From positions 5,301,001 to 5,365,000 of the forward strand of contig CM007989.1 of assembly GCA_002189035.1 (NCBI GenBank): a stretch of DNA of 64,000 bases, given 5' to 3'. Of the stretch, positions 25,259 to 35,523 are shown piece by piece. The notes under the pieces were generated by a model. The model was not told the DNA's origin, searched no databases, and saw only the letters and a list, made by a program, of their open reading frames with translations. Within the stretch, counting starts at the first letter, position 1. Each line of letters starts with the position of its first letter. Source of the DNA: Utricularia gibba (lineage: Eukaryota; Streptophyta; Magnoliopsida; Lamiales; Lentibulariaceae). Made by a program: the position numbers and the translations under genes.

Positions 25259-25263
25259 CCTAT

Positions 25264-25395
25264 AATCATTTCAAAAGCTCTTAATTCTTTTGTGCTTTTG
25301 ATCTGGTGGTTGATCTAAAGAGAATTATGAGAGGATTGATATTCTTATTTCTTTTATCTTCATTGTCTTCATCTTTGTCATTCATGATCTCATCA
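25264..25395 (-). repeat. Chromovirus 5' LTR, segment 4 (outer end)
   Basis: Aligns with 13176-13306 of the 3' LTR, including CTTCATTGTCTTCATCTTTG and TTCATGATCTCATCA. It ends in CA at 25395, next to TTTTTC, which mirrors the TTTTC at the other end of the element. Confidence 0.65.
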
Positions 25396-25945
25396 TTTTT
25401 CATAATGTTTTTTTTTTACTAACATGCTCTTTAATACCACATAACCCATTGAAAGTGTGGAAAGATGTCGGATTGTGCTCAAGTATCTAAAGAGAATGGT
25501 TCAATTGCATATCATTTGCAAGGCATATTCGGTCTAATTTAAGAAAAAAAATGTCCGCAAAAATATGAGCTGTAGGAATTAAGATCAGATTTAGGAAAAA
25601 CACGAGTTATCACAAGAAACAAAATGGCTTAGGTGGTATGATTAATATTATAATTCTATTAAACGAAATATGATACTTAACACTTATGAAATAGAAGTAC
25701 TTTAGAATAATACTCACAAAACTTATACAAATGAATTAGTTTTTAAGATTTTTATAGATACACGCATAAGCAAGTTTCAGAATCATGGAATATTGTAAAA
25801 AAAATTTATTACTATTGTTTTTAAAATCATTTTTTTGTTGTTTTTTTTTTTTGAATAATTTTTTAAAAATTTAAAATAATCAATTGATTATAGAGATAAT
25901 AGTATTTATTAATTCAATAATTTATTTACATTTACAAAATTATCA
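25396..25945 (+). mobile_element. Family-2 LTR-like repeat, right half (copy F)
   Basis: Starts where copy B (12157-12732) stops: TTTACTAACATGCTCTTTAA and ACCACATAACCC match the middle of the 54218-55336 copy. The match runs to the terminal ACAAAATTATCA at 25945. It is more diverged and AT-richer than other copies. Confidence 0.6.
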
Positions 25946-27130
25946 TTATTTACTTTAAAGTATTTTTATAGCATAATATTAAAGTAATAATTTAATATAG
26001 TGAATCTTTTAATATATTTTATTTTCTTAAATTTGATAATATACCATAAATAGTTTTAATTTCAAAACTGATTATATTATATATAATATTAAATACTGAA
26101 GAGGTACTTGTTAAATGTATAGGATAGAATGACACCACGTGCAGGGTCGATGTGCAACGCCAATCCATGCGACGTCCACATTGGTTAAATGACCCAGGCC
26201 CAGGATCAGGCCCAGGCCCTTGATTCCTCAAACGTTCCTAATGGTAGACCACAAAAGTTCTGGGCCTCGACCCAAACGCACCACCACTTCCATCTATCAG
26301 TCAACCCTCAAGTCTCAACTACCACTGCAGAACCGTCCATTATTGCAGCGCCAGGATTGTTGCGCACGCTCCTAATATTTTTGTAAATTAATTTTAACTA
26401 TAAAATTTAATTGCCACTCATGTTATCATTTTATTAATCTATATATTTTGAATTGATTCTATTTATTTTTTTGTATATTTCAATCTTATCTTTTTTTTTA
26501 GAAAATTAAAAATTCAAATTCTGCAATAAACTTTAAGTTAATTATAAAAATTTATTTAATTTTAATACACTTCAAAAATACATTTATATTATACTATAAA
26601 ATATTTTTACAATCTGAAAATTTAATTTTTTTTATGAAATCTTAAGACTAATTGTATTATACATAATTTGAAGTAAAAATTAAAAAATAGAATGGGCTTA
26701 TAATCTTCAAAAACAATAGATTAACAATCCATATATATTACCTTAAATAATCAAATATATTAATTTCTTACATTTTCATCTATTTAAGTATATCTTATAA
26801 ATTATCTAATATTTTCGATGGTAATTATTCAATTTATTTGAGTGATTTTCCATTTACTCAATTGTAAATAGAATTTACATGAATTATATAGCTATTTTGA
26901 TGTTTCATAAATCCCTTGTGTAAAAAATTATGGTCATATCCAAATGTGTTATTCATTCTATTATGGACGAAGGTTGCTAGTGACTTCTCACATTGGATAA
27001 AAATATGGCTCAATAATTTCACACACATACAGGAGAGTGAGGTCGAACAAAAGTAGTGAGATTTTTATTTATATATGTTTTTGAAATTTTTTTTCCAATA
27101 CATCTCATGGCATTAACCACCCACGCTTTT
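25946..27130. other. AT-rich intergenic DNA upstream of the PLAT cluster
   Basis: Mostly AT-rich, with one small GC-richer patch at about 26130-26360 containing repeated CCCAGGCCCAGGATCAGG-type units. No gene or transposon is recognised. Confidence 0.5.
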
Positions 27131-27132
27131 TT

Positions 27133-27138
27133 TATAAG
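27133..27138 (+). promoter_or_regulatory. Putative TATA box of PLAT gene 1
   Basis: TATAAG lies 49 bp before the ATG at 27182, in a TTTTTTTATAAGTAG context. The spacing implies a very short 5' leader. Confidence 0.45.
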
Positions 27139-27181
27139 TAGAAAGTAGAATGCGGCTGTGGCAGTACACAAGGCAAGGGCG

Positions 27182-27786
27182 ATGGAGATGAAGCTCGCGT
27201 TCGGTATCCTCTCCTTGTTCCTTCTCTCCTCCATCTTCTCCACTTCCACATCTGTAAGTCCTTCCGGATATACTTCCTCACTTTCCGAAGGGGCGCCGCC
27301 AATGCTCATCATTTTGTGTTGTCTTAAATTTTACAGGCTGATCCAAGCTGCGTCTACACCGTGTACGTGCGAACCGCAAACGCCGACGACAGTGGCACCG
27401 ACTCCGTCATTAGTGCCACATTCTCCGACGCCAGCGGAAACTCCGTCAAGCTCAAAAATCTCGCTTCCTGGGGGGGCAAATCCGGCCCCAACTACAACTA
27501 CTTCTCCAACGGGAGCATCGACCTTTTTACCGGCACTGCAGCGTGTATCAGCGGCCCTATCTGCAAATTGGTGCTGACCTCCGAAGGGAGTGGGAAGTTT
27601 CCGTCTTGGTACTGTAGGTCTCTGCAAGTTGTTTCCACCGGATTTGGGAAGCCCTGCAACCGTATGACGTTCACGGTGGACCAGAGGCTTGCTCCAGACG
27701 CGCAGCCCGCGTATCTCACCGCCGTCAGGGATTACTGTGGCTCCGCTACCGGCGCCGGCGAGATTCTCATGGTCACTCAGATGTGA
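27182..27786 (+). CDS. Secreted PLAT/LH2-domain protein 1
   Basis: Two exons, 27182-27253 and 27337-27786, with an 83-bp GT-AG intron, encode 173 aa. Residues 1-24 are a signal peptide (hydrophobic FGILSLFLLSSIF). The intron falls exactly at its end, phase 0. The rest is one PLAT/LH2 domain: CVYTVYVRT, GTDSVISATF, LASWGG, NYNYFSNGSIDLF, PICKLVLTSEG and CNRMTFTVDQ, with six or more cysteines. Plant single-domain PLAT proteins of this size (about 180 aa, as in Arabidopsis PLAT1) enter the secretory pathway and are linked to abscisic-acid, salt, cold and drought responses. They are not catalytic. It is the first of three tandem paralogues. Leu/Ala at the usual QWLA position (QRLAPD) is a small deviation. 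Confidence 0.92.
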
Positions 27787-28910
27787 TGATGTGTGTGTTG
27801 TGACGTGGGATTTGGGATCCGGCGTAATAAATGTGAAATCACTAGAATGCCCCCCGCCATCAATAATCAGAACCCCGTTTCTCATTCCTCAAGACACCAA
27901 AAGACGACGCATGCCACTAAAGTAGGGTCGTCGGGTTACGCTTCGAATCTATTTTTGCAATTAAATTAATATCGCTACTTTAGAAAATAACAAAAAACGT
28001 GCGCCAAATTCGATGCTTTATTTTCAAATTGCCCACTGCCCACCCCACTTAAATAGAATAATTATTCACTATACTTAAATAGTGAAGCAGGAAGTATTTA
28101 GTACACCGTGCGTGTCATAAATGATTTTACGCTTTCAAAAGATGAGAAGGGATGGGATCCATCCCCCAGGCACGTTGCTGCTGTGTCAATTGTAAGTTCA
28201 TATTTGTCACAGCGGACAAATAATAACTGATGTAAGAGGTGGCAACTGGCAACTATGAAATTATCCAAAACCAAATTTAGTTTTTATTTGTTCCTTGGCA
28301 TTGGATGGGCGTAGGGCAGGGCAGTTGATGAATCGCGGGGCCCCGCAGTCCATCAGTGTAGTGATGTAAGGGACCGCGTGAACGTTGATAATTCATTTAT
28401 GGACTGGCGGGGGCGTACGAAGCAACCAATGGGCATCGTGCATTTCAGATAAGATTGGGATGCAATGCATGCAACTCTTTCTTTCAACTTCATATGAGAA
28501 GGAAGGATCCCCGTCAACCTGAAAGGAGAAACACGTGCGTCATCTACCACCCCGTCTCACCTACTCCCTCCATCCCCACCCGGAAAAAGGGAAAAATACG
28601 CGAATTAGTGCTTTGATTCACCAAAAATCAACATCCATTACCAGCAATTACAAACCAATAGTTGTTTTCTCTGCTCTTGTTGATGCGCAGGTTCGGTTAG
28701 GATGGCAAGGGAAGCTCATCATCGATTAATGCTAATCAAGGACACTGCCTACTCGAATTCCTACTCCTAAATAGTTTTATTTCGCTTTTTTTATGCATTC
28801 GATTTAAAATACATGTGTATGATTTTAACTATAAATGTGAAAATTTTGTACTTTTGAGAGATGAGCGGGTCGGGTTTGAAAATGTGGGTTTCGAACCGGG
28901 ATTACCTGTC
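27787..28910. other. Intergenic region between PLAT genes 1 and 2
   Basis: Unique-looking sequence of mixed GC content. Short open frames on both strands (for example 28353-28550, minus) have no recognisable domain. It holds the 3' flank of PLAT gene 1 and the promoter of PLAT gene 2, with an ACACGTGCGTC element near 28531. Confidence 0.5.
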
Positions 28911-28918
28911 TTTATAGA
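28911..28918 (+). promoter_or_regulatory. Putative TATA box of PLAT gene 2
   Basis: TTTATAGA lies 49 bp before the ATG at 28960, the same spacing as in PLAT gene 1. Confidence 0.4.
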
Positions 28919-28959
28919 TGCAGGGAGTAAAAAGAGAAAGAGGTCCGTAACAGCGCATT

Positions 28960-29591
28960 ATGGCGATGGGCGTCATCAAACTCGTCTTCGCTCTCTTCAT
29001 CGTCTTCTCTATCTCTGCAACTGTAACTCATGCACTCATTTATGCTTTGGGCATTGGTATCCGGTTCTTGAGACTTATGGCTGGTGATCTTACAATTTTG
29101 TTGTTATTTTTTTAAACCTGCAGGCGCAGATCACTCCGTCAACTTCTTGCGTGTACTCTGTGTACGTCAAAACCGGTTCAATGCCCTTCGCCGGCACGGA
29201 CTCAACCATCAGCGCCACCTTCTCCACCGCCTCCGGCTCCAAGCTCTCCATCGGAAATCTCGTGCAATGGGGCGGCCTCATGGGGAACGGCTACAACTAT
29301 TTCGAGGGCGGAAATGTGGACGTTTTCGGCGCAGTGGCGCCGTGCCTGAACGAACCCATTTGCTCTTTGACTCTCACATCCGACGCCTCAGATTTGTTCC
29401 CGTCCTGGTACGCTGAGTCTGTGCAAGTGTCCGCCGGGGGATGGGGCAAGCCGTGCACGCAGCAGTTTTTCAACGTTAACCAGTGGCTGTCGACTATTTT
29501 TGCACCTTTTAGTCTGACTGCTAATGTCAATAACTGCAACCCGAAACTCAGCGTCGCCGGCACCGACCCGCCGGTGGCGTATGAGGTGTGA
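28960..29591 (+). CDS. Secreted PLAT/LH2-domain protein 2
   Basis: Exons 28960-29022 and 29124-29591, with a 101-bp GT-AG intron, encode 176 aa. Signal peptide 1-21 (VIKLVFALFIVFSIS). The intron again falls right after it in phase 0. PLAT domain: CVYSVYVKTGS, GTDSTISATFSTASG, NLVQWGGLMGNGYNYFEGG, PICSLTLTSDA, SWYAESVQV and VNQWLS. It keeps the family signature better than gene 1. A hydrophilic tail ends in PPVAYEV. The role is expected to be that of an apoplastic or endomembrane stress-responsive protein, as for known plant PLAT proteins. It lies about 1.2 kb after gene 1, in the same direction. Confidence 0.93.
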
Positions 29592-30034
29592 CGGCATCTG
29601 TGTCGATGTTGGGCTGCGGCCAAGCGAAAAAAGGATGTTTTCCACAGAATAAGTGAAATGACACAAGTGTCCTCTTCAGCCGCAATTCAATACGCGGAGG
29701 TTTTTGTTGAATTCGACCATACTGTTGCAAAAAAAGCCTTCCGAGGAGTTGATTTCAAATACGTTGGTTGAAAAGCCAATCCAAAAATCTAATAGACTTG
29801 GAAATTTTGATAAAAATATAATTTAATTCATATTTTAAATATAAGAAAACGATAAAAAAAAATCATATTTTCAAATCATTTATATTATGAAAATAATATA
29901 TAAATTTTTGATCTTATTATAATAGTTTGGATATATTTATATTAAAATTATAATTTAAAATTAAAATATTTCAAGAGTTTATGTGAATAAAAGAAAATTA
30001 ATAAAATATTTAATTAATTTATTTTATAAAATAT
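29592..30034. other. PLAT gene 2 3' flank, AT-rich
   Basis: The first 150 bp are probably 3' untranslated sequence. The rest is strongly AT-rich and leads into the inverted family-2 repeat. No other feature is seen. Confidence 0.5.
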
Positions 30035-31156
30035 TGATGTTGATTGTGCAATTGCATATAAACTGTCAAAGTAATAAAATAATATCGTATCCACGGGGAA
30101 TTATTATTAGAATTTTCTTTTCAAATAAAAACTCAAAAAGATTGAAAACAAAAGAAAGATTTGAATTTAAAAACAATAAGAAAAGTTGTATTGGATCTAA
30201 TATCCACCTTATTTAAAACTCGCTCTTGCGTGTGTGCAAATCTTGAAGACTGCTTGCTTATGCAAGCTCTGGGAGTGTTATTCTAAAGTAATGCTACTTG
30301 GTGACCGCTATAGCACCGTCCCTTGTTTTGTGGTATTATAGAATCAACTACGCCACCAGGGCCATTTCACTTCTTGTGATAACCCATGTTTTCACTACAC
30401 CTAAATCTAACCCCTACCCCTCACATCTTGAGGATAGATTAGATAGAATGTGACTTACCAATGATATTCGATTGAGCCCTTCTCCTTAGGTGATTGAGGT
30501 CAACCTTTGATACTCTCACACTCTCTTTGAGTTATGTCATACTAAAGAGCACGTTGGTAAAGAAAACGTTGCGAAAAACAAAATCAAACCTCAATTTAAA
30601 TGTCGAAAAACATAGTAAAATAGTCACACGTGCAGGACTTGCGCAAGCAAGGCTTCACCGTAGATCCTCAACCACAAGTGCCTACACGTGCAAACTCTAT
30701 TATAACATGAAAATAGACATGAAAATAGGAAAAATACAAAAGAAAAGTGGTCAAAGTATGTCTCTAATGGTTGAGAGAGTGTGATATTTATAAAAAAGTA
30801 GATCCAAGTCTTTGTATTAAGCTTGCTTGATGGACTCGGATAAAATCTTCTATCCAAATCTTCCAAAATCATCTTCATATCTTTATCTTATCCATGAATC
30901 TTGAACCAAATATTCATTGTTTGACTGAGTCTTGGTTGAGACTCGTGGCCCATCAAATCCATAATTTGGTGCATCTTGATTTCTCCTCAAATTGATCCAA
31001 AAGTATCCTAAAAATTCACAAAATATCATTTATCTCCAACAAGATCAAAGTAGTATGAAAGATGCAAAATCAATTGAGAATAATGAGAAAGTAAAATCTA
31101 ATATAAGTAAAAACAACACTTAAGAGTAGTAGAATAATATGTTTTGGAACGACACA
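30035..31156 (-). mobile_element. Family-2 LTR-like repeat, copy E (inverted)
   Basis: In reverse complement it starts TGTGTCGTTCCAAAACAT and ends CAATTGCACAATCAACATCA, length 1122 bp. It is collinear throughout with 54218-55336, including the TATAAATATC promoter-like segment near 30786 and the ATCGTATCCACGGGGAA motif near 30084. Flanking pentamers do not match. It is the only transposon relic inside the PLAT cluster and separates genes 2 and 3. Confidence 0.75.
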
Positions 31157-32333
31157 AAATCAATTATCAAAGAGTAATGATTGTATTATATTATAAAATT
31201 ATAGATATAATTATAAATGTATATTTAGAATCAATTTTTAAAAGTAACTACTACCATAAATTATTCTCTCAATTTTGGGATAAAATTGAAGTAATTTTTG
31301 AAAATTACACATGATAAAAGATAATAATTATTTGAATGTTTGAAAATTAGAAACCATTCTTGAAATATAGATAGTTATTAGCTGCGTTCCGCATGAAGCC
31401 GAGTATTTTAATGAGGAAGAGGAAAGAAAACGAATTGTGAGAATATCTAATATTTTCAAGCAAATAGTGAAGCGGCATGTACGGTGAATGTGATGATAAA
31501 CTTCGAAGAGCCCGAAGCCACCTGTCCGCCCCGCCCCGCCATTCTCATCCCTCTGCATTGTCATAGGGAACATCGCGTAGTTAAATTTGGAACTCACCCG
31601 CCACCTTTCGGCTCGCGGTCCGGATAATGAAATCCGACGTGGAATAGCAATTAAAGTATATGTGTCAATAGGGCCGGGGCCGGCCGGCTGCTGTGCTGTG
31701 TCTGTCTGTGTTACGCCTTTATTATTTCCGGATAAAGAAAAACGAAATAAAAAAATGAGTTCACCTAAAACCACGTGTGTCGGATGCACCTACGAGTCCA
31801 CGAAAGTCGTCTCCAGCTGCATTCAGTAAATCACAGTAGGGGTTCGATTTTAAGGCATGATAAGCTCTTAGCACGTGCTTCTTGTGTTGCTGACAAAAGA
31901 ATGGATAGCCTCAAAAATAATGAAGAGGGAGGGTATGGGGTATGGAGTATGGAGTATGGGATTTGGTAGGTTGGGGGCAAGTGACGCCCACATCCTGTGT
32001 TGTTCAAAAGACGCTAAAAAAGGGGAGCCCTGAAACACAAGACACTCACGATGACGATGGAAGGAAGAAGGATCTCCGAGGTGCAAAACTGGAAGCCCAT
32101 GCGGAACAATACACTAGAATTCGTACCAATTCCAATAACAATTACAAATAAACCGGTTTACAAGCATTTGGATAATAATGCATAATCTTGCACTGGGGCT
32201 CTTCAACAACCTCACTTGTACATATAATATAGATATTTTTATTTATTTGAGGGTTTGTGGAATCCTGAAAATAAATGAATAAACACACGCGGCACTGCAG
32301 TGGGACTCTAAAATAAGTAGGAGTGATAGCGCT
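31157..32333. other. Intergenic region upstream of PLAT gene 3
   Basis: 31157-31400 is AT-rich. 31490-32100 is GC-richer, with overlapping open frames on both strands but no recognisable domain. 31929-31960 contains imperfect GTATGG repeats. ACCACGTGTG near 31771 and GCACGTGC near 31871 are G-box/ABRE-like cores, which fits stress regulation of the next gene but is only inferred. Confidence 0.45.
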
Positions 32334-32363
32334 ATGGATGTCATCCTAAGGAAACCACCGAAA

Positions 32364-32973
32364 ATGGAGTTGAAGCAGTACGTCTTCTTCTTCGTGCTAA
32401 CGCTCTTCTCCTTGCTCAACCTCTCCGCAGCCGTAAGCCACTCTTACATTTAATAACAATGTCTGAAGAAGCGGATTAATCAGATTATCTTTCTTTTTGT
32501 GGATTCAGGATCCATCTTGCGTGTACACCGTGTACGTGGAAACCGGTTCAGGCTACCTCTCCGGCACCGACTCAAACATCAGCGCCACCTTCTATGCGGC
32601 CTCCGGGACCGGAATCTCGATCACCAATCTGGTGGCCTGGGGCGGAGAAGCGGGCAACGGTTACTTCAAGACTGGAAGCGTAGACGTCTTCAGCGGAATA
32701 GGGCCGTGCTTGGGTGCCCCCGTCTGTGCCGTCAACATCACCTCCGATGGGAAGGGATGCAGCAACCCCAGCTGGAAATGCAACTCCGTGGAGCTCTCCG
32801 TCGCGGGTTGGGGCCAGCCATGTGGAAATATCAAATTCAGTATCAACCAGTGGCTCGCGGAGTTTGCTTATCCTTATAGTCTCAGTGCCTTCGTGAATTC
32901 TTGCAACGGTATCGGCGGCGGCAGCGCCGTCGGAGGATCCGGGGCCGCTTTGCCGACGGTGCATGTGGTTTGA
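32364..32973 (+). CDS. Secreted PLAT/LH2-domain protein 3
   Basis: Exons 32364-32432 and 32509-32973, with a 76-bp GT-AG intron, encode 177 aa. An in-frame ATG at 32334 would add ten residues before the signal peptide; 32364 is preferred because MELKQYVFFFVLTLFSLL is a normal signal peptide start. The phase-0 intron again follows the signal peptide. PLAT domain: CVYTVYVETGS, GTDSNISATFYAASG, NLVAWGGEAGNGYF, SVDVFSG, APVCAVNITSDG and INQWLA. The usual NYF after GNGY is reduced to F. The Gly/Ser-rich tail IGGGSAVGGSG is unlike its neighbours. Third tandem copy, about 2.8 kb after gene 2. Confidence 0.92.
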
Positions 32974-35289
32974 TGGACGTTGAATCAGTGTTGGTGTTGG
33001 CCGGCGCAATAATTTGAAACGACGACGTTGAATGCCCCTTGCGGCTGGCTTTGGCAATAATAAGGGTTCTATTTATTTTCTCTTGCACAGTCGTGGGGCG
33101 TTAATTTGACTTAAAACGTAATCGAATTTTTTCCGTCGCCACTCGCGCTATATCATCTCGGGCTTCGATATGTTATGATGGTACGTACGGATATGAGTTG
33201 GGCTGAAGGCGCTTAGCCAATCGGGGCACGCGTCATCCGGGCTCGAGCCCATCGCCGGCCCGGTTCAGTAAATGGTCTGCGTTTTGATTCGTTGACTAAA
33301 ACCTGGCGTGAATCAAAACTCTCCATCGTGTCGTGTAAATTTTAAATGACAATAATCCGTTTAGGAGATTCTAGAGATCGCAATTTAAGAAACCCCCCAG
33401 CCCCAGTGCTGTGCTTAAATATATGTAGTCAAAATCAAACCCTATTGTACACTACTTGCAGTAAAAATAACCCATTACTTAATTAAGCTTCAAGACTGGG
33501 GACCAAACGCAGTGAGTGAATTGAAGTGTTGTCATGTAGGAGGCGGGATACCACCACCCGCCACCGGGCAAAGTACCCCACCGGCTGAGCCGGCTGGGAA
33601 CCGGGTGCCGAGATGAAACCCTCTTCCTCAACACTGCTCGCTTGGACGGATGATACAGTTTGAAATCCTCTTCCCACGCATGCTTCAACTACGATCTAGC
33701 CCGCAGTTGGTAAAAATACTAATGGGTCTAACTTGCAATTATCTACGCATTGAGTTGATTAATGTTTTCTCACGTAGATCCTTCAAGTGAAGAAGAAGGT
33801 TCACCCGCAAGTTGCCATTAACTACTGGATACCAATATCGATGCATATATGTAAAATATAATACATATGCTTTGTGCTTGGTTACGAATAGGAACCTCTT
33901 CTCCATACCAATTATCTAAAGCATGTCATTTTATAATTCCTATTGCTACCGCAAGGATGAATGTTCTGTTTGTATTTTGAATTATTGGGAAAATACAATT
34001 TCAAAAAGTCATCTTTTTTTCTGGTCAAGATTACTTGATAGCAAACACATGTTATGAAACGCATTTGGAGTGCCGCAACCGTGATGTTGATATACAAAAT
34101 GCGGAACCCTTTCTTTCAGACTTCAGTGCGGAACGGCGACGACTGTGAATTATTCAAAGGTGTTACAGGTGACTATCAAAATCCATTTCAGAAAGCTAAG
34201 GTTTTCGATACTCATAGGAGGCTTTCCACCACGATCCCGCTCGTTTTCACGATATAATCACACAGATTGATATATCGAGTGAATAAAGAAATTTTGAAGG
34301 ATGGGCGACAGGAAGGCTTATCGTGGGCTGCATATCGTCATCCCATCCCCATAAAAGTGGTGTTAGCACCTTTTCAGCAGTTGGATACAAGGAAGCAACT
34401 TTGACATGTTTCGTCCTTTTTCGTATCCCTTGTTAAACTCTTCTTGAGACCCCGACTATACCTTTACAAGAAAAAAGAGTGATGGGAGCTGACGACTACG
34501 TTTCTTGCAATACAATACGAGTCGCTAAGTTGCTTCTTTGTCTTTTTCAGGGTAGATGCGGATGTGGATGCATTCGAATGCACAGCCTGCAGACTGATTA
34601 CGCGGACCACCAGAACAACGAGATGGAGACAGCCATGTATCCATCAATGAAATTCATACGATTAAAATATGTACCCCATTTGATTTCAACTATTATCACG
34701 TGGCGTGTGGTAGATACCCTTGTGGCTAAAAACACCATTCTGAACACATTCAAACATTAAGCGAGCAATCATTTTTGTTCTTCCTTGTCACCAGCAGTGA
34801 GTGACGTTCCCACTTCCCATTCTCGTTCAAGTTCCTAATAATTAACCCATTTTGTCCTTGTTCCACTTTCATGTCAGATTTTTCTTTGACTCGGTCAAAG
34901 CTTCGGGTAGAGGGTGTCCAATTGCTACTATTATAATTTGTTATACACTAACAATGATTTTAATCTTGATTACAGAAGAAGTGGCGTGAACTTTACCACA
35001 AACAGTTATCTCGCCTTCCTCGGACTCCGACCGCCGCAAATATATTACGAGTTTGATGGTTTTCAGACATGGAGGAATACTTAACAGCAGGCCACGACTG
35101 GGTTTCTTGTAGTAGTTTTTTCAAACCTTCCACACTGTTCAAAAGCCTAGTAGCCCACGACACCAGGGAATAAATAGTCTCCATCTGATTTTCGTGCCGT
35201 TTTAATTATTATTATTTTTGTTATTTTCGCATTTAATCAATTATTGTTTTTTTATTGACCCCCAGTCGCAATTTCTTAGTGCAAAAGTA
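32974..35289. other. Intergenic region between PLAT gene 3 and the VQ gene
   Basis: The 3' flank of PLAT gene 3 is followed by mixed sequence. 33490-33680 is GC-richer with open frames on both strands and no recognised domain. 34054-34257 and 34479-34760 hold short plus-strand frames that I cannot assign. 35180-35280 is AT-rich. No transposon is seen. Confidence 0.45.
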
Positions 35290-35523
35290 TGAGACGCAAC
35301 GAGTGACGGTCATCTTCTTCTTCTTCCCCTTCTCTTTGTCGGTGTGATGAAGGACCAAAAACCCTAGAGTTCTATTCTCTCTATGAAGAAAAAAAGCATA
35401 AGCGTTTTTCAATTCTGCTGGGTTTCTGGAAAATCTGTATTTTTACTTCCGACCCATCCCTCTCTGCATCATCCTTATTTTTATTGAAGTTTTGAGTTGC
35501 AGAGAAAGAGAAACAGAATACTT
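35290..35523 (+). promoter_or_regulatory. 5' leader of the VQ gene
   Basis: CT-rich sequence (TCATCTTCTTCTTCTTCCCC near 35310) leads to the VQ start codon, as is common in plant 5' untranslated regions. There is no clear TATA box or splice site. Confidence 0.35.

Larger units (their letters stand above)
12733..25395 (-). mobile_element. Nested Ty3/gypsy chromovirus (decayed) with split 5' LTR
   Basis: Composite minus-strand element. The 3' LTR is 12733-13306, the polypurine tract 13307-13320, decayed pol and gag lie between 13464 and 16300, the primer binding site is at 16705-16721, and the 5' LTR begins at 16722. That 5' LTR is scattered as segments 16722-16821, 20610-20800, 22713-22794 and 25264-25395, which align in order to one 574-bp LTR, with other elements between them. 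The flanks are TTTTC (12728-12732) and TTTTTC (25396-25401), a near-perfect target duplication. The flanking DNA on both sides is the two halves of one family-2 repeat. This reconstruction is by eye. Confidence 0.65.

Noticed and set aside
27331-27885. Long minus-strand open frame (184 codons) opposite PLAT gene 1
   Set aside because: It is the antisense shadow of a GC-rich PLAT exon. The plus strand has the domain, the signal peptide and the splice sites.
31117-31156. Apparent PIF transposase motif next to family-2 copy E
   Set aside because: The stretch CCAAAACATRTT...CTACTC is shared by copies B, D and E and is the start of the family-2 repeat itself, so the resemblance to the transposase at 54217 was coincidental.
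32572-33057. Minus-strand open frame of 161 codons opposite PLAT gene 3
   Set aside because: Antisense shadow of the PLAT exon, with an Arg/Pro-rich composition typical of such shadows.
33479-33688. Minus-strand frame ending SLRLVPSLEA, considered as a CLE-type peptide
   Set aside because: The CLE core (R.VP.GP.P.H) is absent and there is no signal peptide.
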